A stretch of DNA of 55,819 nucleotides from Armatimonadota bacterium. GTDB lineage: Bacteria > Armatimonadota > UBA5829. Shown one piece after another: positions 51,169 through 55,819 of this stretch. Under the pieces are notes generated by a model. It ran no database searches, was not told where the DNA came from, and worked only from the letters and a program-made list of their open reading frames with translations. Made by a program: the position numbers and the translations under genes. How positions within the stretch are numbered: position 1 is the first letter of the stretch; each line of letters begins with the position of its first letter. The stretch covers positions 1-55,819 of the forward strand of contig JAMCYN010000066.1 of the NCBI GenBank assembly GCA_023474015.1. The letters are read 5' to 3'.

Positions 51169-52173
51169 TCAGCTGGACGTTGGATCAGCGCCTTTCTGTT
51201 CTGCTTGGAACATTTCTCTGGCGCAGCGGATTAACTCGGCCTTTGCTTCTCCCGCGACGATAGCCGGCATCTTGCTCATCAAAGCCAGCATTGTTCCGAC
51301 CACGTGCGGCAGATCCGTCCGCACACTTATCAGGTCTGGGGCAAAATCATACACATGCTCGCGCAGATGGGCCCAATAGATATCTGATTTCTCGATCACG
51401 CTCCCCGTGCCTACAAGATAGTAACCCTGGTCTTTCACGCGCAGGCTGTCATAGGCATCATATACAGTCTGAGCAAGTGCCGCCGCGGCTTTATCGAGGA
51501 TGGTGTTCGCGACTTTGTCGGACCGCCTTGCTTCCGCGTCCACCAAATGAGCCAGGTGCGCTACCACCGCTCGATCCTGATTGGTGTTCAAAGCGCCCAG
51601 CAGTGACAACCCGCGTGGCTCGATCTCGGTGATGCCCAGGGCCTTGTAGACGACGCTTGTGAGAGATGTTTGGCGCCGTGGGTGCCAATCGGACATTGCC
51701 ACGGCTTGCACGGCCAGTGCTCCTATGTAATACCCACTGCCGTAGTCGCCCAGCAAGGGGCCGAGTCCATCCAGATGGAGTTCTTCTCCATCTCGGGTAA
51801 TGGCATGGACAAACGAGCCGGTTCCCGCGGAGGCAACTATTCCGTATCTCTGCCCGGTGAGCTCAAGTGGGCCATCGTACTCACGAACGAGATGGTGGAC
51901 CACGTTGCCGGGGAAGTCTTTTTCCAGCGCCCCATTCAGAATCCGGGGATTGTAGTTGGCTACATGAAGCTCGTTGTAGTCGACGCCTTTCAGCGCCTGG
52001 GCTATTGCCTTTCTAATGGACACCGCGCTGCGGCCGCTGCCAAAAGATACGTCGCTTCCACTGTCGGGATCCAAAAAGCCGCAGCGTCCTCGGCCCAAGA
52101 TAGTCCCGTCTTCCCCTGCCGCAATAGTCTCGCATTTTGTGCCGCCAAAGTCAACGGCAAGTAAGCAACGCAT
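51169..52173 (-). CDS. BadF/BadG/BcrA/BcrD-type ATPase, N-acetylglucosamine-kinase-like
   Basis: The 334-aa protein starts MRCLLAVDFGGTKCETIAAG, the ASKHA phosphate-1 loop, and has IVASAGTGSFVHAITRDGEE (adenosine/phosphate-2 region) and GLGPLLGDYGSGYYIGALAV, as in GlcNAc kinases. It should phosphorylate a sugar inside the cell. It leads the kinase-SIS-SIS-PPC operon. A long structured leader lies upstream. Confidence 0.85.
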   Translation of the reverse strand: MRCLLAVDFGGTKCETIAAGEDGTILGRGRCGFLDPDSGSDVSFGSGRSAVSIRKAIAQALKGVDYNELHVANYNPRILNGALEKDFPGNVVHHLVREYDGPLELTGQRYGIVASAGTGSFVHAITRDGEELHLDGLGPLLGDYGSGYYIGALAVQAVAMSDWHPRRQTSLTSVVYKALGITEIEPRGLSLLGALNTNQDRAVVAHLAHLVDAEARRSDKVANTILDKAAAALAQTVYDAYDSLRVKDQGYYLVGTGSVIEKSDIYWAHLREHVYDFAPDLISVRTDLPHVVGTMLALMSKMPAIVAGEAKAELIRCAREMFQAEQKGADPTSS

Positions 52174-52263
52174 GATTCACACCAATTCCTGTGCAGCGGA
52201 CTGGACAATCTCTTTGTATCGAGCATCCGTGATCTGATCGGTTGGCGGATCGACTCAGAATCC

Positions 52264-52323
52264 GATGGCGAAACGGTCCCGCACGAAGCGATGGACCGTT
52301 TCACGCGCGTGCGCTGCGCCATC
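52264..52323 (-). ncRNA. Structured leader element of the kinase-SIS operon (candidate)
   Basis: GAAACGGTCC (52270-52279) pairs with GGACCGTTTC (52293-52302), and GATGGC (52264-52269) pairs with GCCATC (52318-52323). Together they give a 16-bp stem with one 15-nt side bulge (containing GCGCGTGCGC). It lies about 90-150 nt upstream of the kinase start, inside the predicted leader from the promoter at 52407-52437. It may be a cis-acting RNA or a DNA operator. Confidence 0.45.
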
Positions 52324-52406
52324 CAAGCAATCACGTTTGCATCTCGCCGAGTGTCACTACTTTTTCCGACTGTGTGCTTCCGGCCTTGCGGTGATTAGAT
52401 GTGCAT

Positions 52407-52437
52407 ATTATATGCTCCCCGCCGGGCCATTTGTCAA
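52407..52437 (-). promoter_or_regulatory. Promoter of the kinase-SIS-SIS-PPC operon
   Basis: On the minus strand TTGACA (52432-52437) and TATAAT (52407-52412) are perfect boxes with a long 19-bp spacer. The -10 lies inside the palindrome GCATAT-T-ATATGC (52403-52415). Transcription from here gives a leader of about 225 nt. Confidence 0.55.
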
Positions 52438-52521
52438 TGCGTACCTTGGAAGAAGTCGATGCGGTCGGTTCCTATGGCTAGAGAGCACCGGTGAATGTCT
52501 AACTTATCAATAGTAAACAGA

Positions 52522-52740
52522 TGTCGGGCAAGCTCGGACTTGACTCCGAATTGGCATGTGATCTACAATCCGAACTGGGCTGCGACCGGGCGTTCTACTA
52601 CCCCGGTATAAGGACGACCCTATTGGATGAACGGCGGAGACGATCCCCTCAGATTCGATCTGGACAAGACCCCGGAGTTAAACAAGCTGCTCCTCAACGC
52701 GGAAAAGAAGCTGGCCGAGAATGCGGCGCGAAAGGATTAA
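52522..52740 (+). pseudogene. Decayed 3' end of an unidentified gene
   Basis: The frame starting TGT CGG GCA reads SSDLTPNWHVIYNPNWAATG, then TAA at 52609-52611, then GRPYWMNGGDDPLRFDLDKT and a helical end KLLLNAEKKLAENAARKD before TAA at 52738-52740. It looks like protein sequence with a nonsense mutation. I do not recognise the family. Its final stop overlaps the rhamnosidase ATG (TAATG). Confidence 0.45.
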
Positions 52741-55535
52741 TGGCTGGAATGGACTGGAAAGCAAAATGGATATGGCAAGCGGATGACGCGTCTCCGCGCA
52801 ATATGCGATGGTGCGCGAGAAAGGAGTTCGTGCTCCCGGCGGCCTGCTCCGATGTACGAGTCGATATCACGGCGGACTCGAGATACAGCCTGTGGGTAAA
52901 CGGCCGGTATGTTGGACACGGGCCGGTCCGTGCGTTTACGAATGGCTGGCGCTATGATACCTATGACGCGACGCCTTATCTGAACGAGGGGCCCAATGCC
53001 ATCGCGGTGCTTGTTGAACACTTCGGGCATTCTACTTTTCAGTGTCTAGAGGCTCGGAGCGGCTTGCTCGCCCAGATAGAATGTGATGGAAACGTGGTGG
53101 CGGCCACGGATGCGACATGGAAAAGTCTGGTGCACCCGTCATATTCAAGGCGCACCCCCAGAATATCCTGCCAGCAGGGATGGGTCGAGCACTTTGATGC
53201 GCGTGTCGAGCCTGTTGGATGGACCATCCCCGGCTTCGACGACAGCGCATGGGACTCGCCGGTTGTAGTCGGCGAGGCGGGCTGTGAGCCTTGGTCGAAA
53301 CTGCTTCCAAGGGACATTCCGCACCTCACCCAAGAGCCGATATACGCCGACAGACTCATGGCGTCTCGCGTCGTGCGCCCACCCAAGCAGGTCCGGAGCA
53401 TGGACCTCAAGCCGAACCTCATTCCCGGGGACTTGTCGGCCAACCCAGCGGAGTTGCCTGGGATTGCAGCGACCATACTCAAATGCATGGAGCCGGTACG
53501 TGTCTCGATAACGACGTTTCACAACAACTTCAAGGCTGTTCGAATCGATGGCGAAGAAGTATCTTGGGACAGCGCGAAGTCGGGAATCGATCTCGGCAAA
53601 GGAGAGCATCTCCTGCTGATCGACTTATCGGGCCGCGCGTATCACGAGTGGTTCGCGACCCTCATTTTCGAGTGCGCCGGAGATGGGTTGGAACTCGCAT
53701 CCCCGCTCGGAAAAGGCGCTCCATATCAGTTCGTCACGGTGGGTCCATTCGCGGTCGATGAACGCTCGGGGCTTGAGGCTGTCTTGAGGTCAAGGGAGGC
53801 CGGGCAGATCGCCGGGCATCCGCTTGTGAAACCGATCCTCCTGGAGCACACTGTTCCGGACCACGTCGCCGCCCTGACAGCCCTTGCTCACCAATGCGAA
53901 GACGGCGCTCAGATCTTGGAACCGAACGCGATGCTCTCGGCCACGGATGATGTCACCACCATCACCCCCTCGCCCGGGGGAGATACGGAGCTTCTGATCG
54001 ACTTCGGGAGGATGCTTGTGGGCCATGTTGAAATGGACCTTTGGGCGCCTGAGGGAGCGATTATCGACTTCAACGGCATAGAGAACATAACGGATGGACA
54101 CATACAATGGCCCGGCTCAGGGCTGAACAATACTAACCGCTACACTGCTCGTCGAGGTTGGCAGAGGTGGCGCTCCGTTGTCCGCCGGGGCTTTCGATAC
54201 GTGAGCCTTTCAATTCGTTTTCCCGACGGATGCGTGGAGCCGGTAAGACTTAAGAGTATTCGCTGTAATCTGAGCACATATCCGTATGCAAACCGAGGTG
54301 CGTTCAATTGCAGCGACGAACTATTGAACAGGGCCTGGGAAATCTCCCGATGGACCGTCAGGCTGTGCAGCGAGGATACGTTCGTGGATTGTCCGACCTA
54401 CGAGCAGGCATTCTGGGTGGGAGATGCTCGCAACGAGGGACTCTTCAGCTATACGGCCTTTGGTGATTACAAGCTCGCGCGGCGGAGCCTGTTGTTGGCC
54501 GGGGAGTCGCTGCGGCGGTCGCCATTGGTCGAGAGCCAGGTCCCCAGTGGGTGGCAAAATATACTGACCGCGTGGAGCCTGCTTTGGACCGTCGCCTGCG
54601 AGGAGTACTATCGGTTCTCGGGGGACCATGCGTTTCTCGAAGAAATCTATCCGGCGGTGCGCAAGCAGAACTCCAACATTCACGACTTGTTCATGAACCC
54701 CCAGGGACTGTTTGAGATACAAGCATGGAACATGCTGGACTGGGCCCAGATGGACACGCCGGAACGGGGAGTGATTACCCATCAGAACATGTGGCTTGTG
54801 GAGGCGCTGCGCCGGAGCGCGGCAATGGCCCTGGCGTTAGGCAAGCGAGATGACGCATCGTCGGCGACACAGGCGGCTGATGCGCTGCGTGACACCATCA
54901 ATCGGCATCTTTGGAATGACGACAAGCAAGCCTACGTTGACTGCATTCATGAGGACGGCACTCCGAGCAAAATATTCAGCCAGCAGACCCAGACGATAGC
55001 CCATCTCTGCGGTATAGTGCCGCCCGAGAGACGGGAGCTTTTCGAGCGTTATCTGACGAGTGTGCCGGATGACTGGGTGAAGATCGGCAGCCCATTCATG
55101 ATGGCGTTCACGCTAGAGTCTCTGGAGAAAGCGGGCGATATCGACAGTATCGTGAAGCAGATCCGGCAGTGGTGGGGGATGATGATCCAAGACGGCGCCA
55201 CCGCCTGCTGGGAGACGTTCCAGAGCGCATTAGGCGACTCCTGGCCGACGAGGAGTTACTGTCACGCGTGGAGCGCGGCGCCTGCTTTCGCCCTGCCGGC
55301 GTATGTCTTGGGGGTCCAACCAATCGAGCCGGGGTTTGCGAAGTTCTCGCTTCGTCCTTATCTGGGCGATCTCGCATTCGCCGGAGGCATTGTGCCGACA
55401 CCATCCGGTGAGGTTCATGTTGAGATACGAAGGGATGACGGAGTCATAATCATTACATTTTCGGTCCCGCCGGGCACAGTCGCGGTATTGCAGGGGACTG
55501 AATACGGAACGGGAATACACGAGGTGCGTTATTGA
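52740..55535 (+). CDS. GH78-like alpha-L-rhamnosidase
   Basis: The 931-aa protein starts MAGMDWKAKWIWQADDASPR, as many rhamnosidases do. The N-terminal beta-sandwich domains contain DITADSRYSLWVNGRYVGHG. The barrel begins around residue 530, with TFVDCPTYEQAFWVGDARNE matching the DCP...GDA acid/base region of GH78. The C-terminal beta-domain follows ACWETFQSALGDSWPTRSYC HAWSAAPAFALP-type residues. The ATG at 52740 is chosen; the long upstream frame belongs to decayed DNA. No signal peptide is seen. It probably releases rhamnose or a similar deoxy sugar, upstream of the amidohydrolase/kinase steps. Confidence 0.88.
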   Translation: MAGMDWKAKWIWQADDASPRNMRWCARKEFVLPAACSDVRVDITADSRYSLWVNGRYVGHGPVRAFTNGWRYDTYDATPYLNEGPNAIAVLVEHFGHSTFQCLEARSGLLAQIECDGNVVAATDATWKSLVHPSYSRRTPRISCQQGWVEHFDARVEPVGWTIPGFDDSAWDSPVVVGEAGCEPWSKLLPRDIPHLTQEPIYADRLMASRVVRPPKQVRSMDLKPNLIPGDLSANPAELPGIAATILKCMEPVRVSITTFHNNFKAVRIDGEEVSWDSAKSGIDLGKGEHLLLIDLSGRAYHEWFATLIFECAGDGLELASPLGKGAPYQFVTVGPFAVDERSGLEAVLRSREAGQIAGHPLVKPILLEHTVPDHVAALTALAHQCEDGAQILEPNAMLSATDDVTTITPSPGGDTELLIDFGRMLVGHVEMDLWAPEGAIIDFNGIENITDGHIQWPGSGLNNTNRYTARRGWQRWRSVVRRGFRYVSLSIRFPDGCVEPVRLKSIRCNLSTYPYANRGAFNCSDELLNRAWEISRWTVRLCSEDTFVDCPTYEQAFWVGDARNEGLFSYTAFGDYKLARRSLLLAGESLRRSPLVESQVPSGWQNILTAWSLLWTVACEEYYRFSGDHAFLEEIYPAVRKQNSNIHDLFMNPQGLFEIQAWNMLDWAQMDTPERGVITHQNMWLVEALRRSAAMALALGKRDDASSATQAADALRDTINRHLWNDDKQAYVDCIHEDGTPSKIFSQQTQTIAHLCGIVPPERRELFERYLTSVPDDWVKIGSPFMMAFTLESLEKAGDIDSIVKQIRQWWGMMIQDGATACWETFQSALGDSWPTRSYCHAWSAAPAFALPAYVLGVQPIEPGFAKFSLRPYLGDLAFAGGIVPTPSGEVHVEIRRDDGVIIITFSVPPGTVAVLQGTEYGTGIHEVRY

Positions 55536-55580
55536 GTTTCAGCATGTTATGAAACACGCATCATTTGAATGCAGACAGAG

Positions 55581-55670
55581 GTTTCAGGCAAGGACAACGC
55601 CGGCAACCTGAGCGCGAGGAGCACTTCGAGCGATGGAATCGTGGTCGTCGATCTCGACAGTCAAGTATAG
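55581..55670 (+). pseudogene. Fragment of an Ig-like/FN3 extracellular domain
   Basis: The frame from 55581 reads VSGKDNAGNLSARSTSSDGI followed by VVVDLDSQV and TAG. It resembles the last strand of a bacterial Ig-like or fibronectin III repeat. There is no start codon or upstream part. It lies against the insertion-sequence tip. Confidence 0.5.
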
Positions 55671-55692
55671 GCCGCAGTCAAGTATAGGCCGC
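55659..55692. repeat. 17-bp tandem repeat at the insertion-sequence tip
   Basis: AGTCAAGTATAGGCCGC occurs twice in a row (55659-55675, 55676-55692). The second copy directly abuts TGTTATTGCC, the presumed element tip. Confidence 0.75.
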
Positions 55693-55819
55693 TGTTATTG
55701 CCGAGCGATTCTGTCCCCTCTATTGCTGAGCGAAAATGTCCCCTTGATGTGCTTTCATGCGATCTTTGTTGCTCCAATCACGCCTCCGGGTTTTGCCCTT
55801 CTGGATGATCCTTTGGCAG
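55693..55819. mobile_element. Left end of an insertion sequence (IS21-like?), cut by the window edge
   Basis: The segment starts TGTTATTGCCGAGCGATTCT and contains two 25-bp terminal repeats, TATTGCCGAGCGATTCTGTC at 55696 and TATTGCTGAGCGAAAATGTC at 55721. Multiple end repeats with a TG tip are typical of IS21-family elements (from memory). A short minus-strand frame ends LPKDHPEGQNPEA, as a transposase-operon C-terminus might. The rest is outside the window, so the family call is weak. Confidence 0.45.

Noticed and set aside
52521..52739. N-terminal extension of the rhamnosidase to 52521
   Set aside because: The residues in that frame do not resemble the family. Another frame of the same DNA shows decayed protein sequence, and MAGMDWKAKW is the usual start.

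Overview
The window looks like a piece of an uncultured Armatimonadota-type chromosome (inference). The main clues are a prepilin-like protein with the [16 protein letters not shown] N-terminus common in that phylum, a PEP-CTERM protein, many TTG/GTG starts with strong AGGAG ribosome-binding sites, split glycine decarboxylase genes (gcvPA/gcvPB), and many plant-sugar genes. No rRNA is present. Two tRNAs are: Val(CAC) and Gly(UCC).

Layout. 1-5.9 kb (minus): a tandem duplication of a two-gene unit, Gfo/Idh oxidoreductase plus DUF4838 protein. The left unit has an internally deleted oxidoreductase, and its DUF4838 gene runs off the edge. 6-10.3 kb: a prepilin-like protein, then a divergent sugar ABC importer (binding protein and two permeases). 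10.3-15.8 kb: a PocR/AraC-type regulator, a DeoR regulator, a class III aminotransferase and another Gfo/Idh enzyme, bracketed by two direct copies of a ~249-bp multi-hairpin element. 15.8-20.1 kb: the glycine-cleavage operon gcvT-gcvH-gcvPA-gcvPB. 20-25.5 kb: a secreted TPR protein, a minimal nucleotidyltransferase, a glycosyltransferase, a HTH protein and queA. 25.2-27.6 kb: an exact 921-bp tandem duplication spanning the 5' end of queA and the 3' part of a phosphodiester-glycosidase gene. 27.8-34.8 kb: an orphan methyltransferase, a ParDE-like toxin-antitoxin pair, a PEP-CTERM protein, a Cys/Pro-repeat secreted protein, OsmC, a 39-aa basic protein, an RRM protein and a large secreted protein. 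34.9-40.9 kb (minus): rsmG, mnmG and a BcgI-like restriction-modification pair whose specificity gene carries an in-frame TGA. 41-44.7 kb: a repeat-containing secreted protein, an FG-GAP propeller protein, the tRNAs and a small Cys-rich secreted protein. 44.8-55.8 kb: a sugar-degradation island (GH95-like enzyme, amidohydrolase, kinase-SIS-SIS-PPC operon, GH78-like rhamnosidase), ending in decayed coding fragments and what looks like the tip of an insertion sequence.

How the genes fit together (inference). Secreted or cytosolic glycosidases (DUF4838, GH95-like, GH78-like) release sugars. The ABC importer takes them up. Gfo/Idh dehydrogenases, a uronate-isomerase-like amidohydrolase, a BadF/NagK-type kinase and two SIS proteins process them. 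The aminotransferase and glycine cleavage handle nitrogen and one-carbon flow.

Most worth a second look: the paired multi-hairpin repeat with compensatory base changes between copies; a genome-wide heptanucleotide repeat theme, one example of which sits inside mnmG; the BcgI-like system with a Trp-to-stop lesion in its specificity gene; a structured leader ahead of the kinase-SIS operon; and several fresh segmental duplications.
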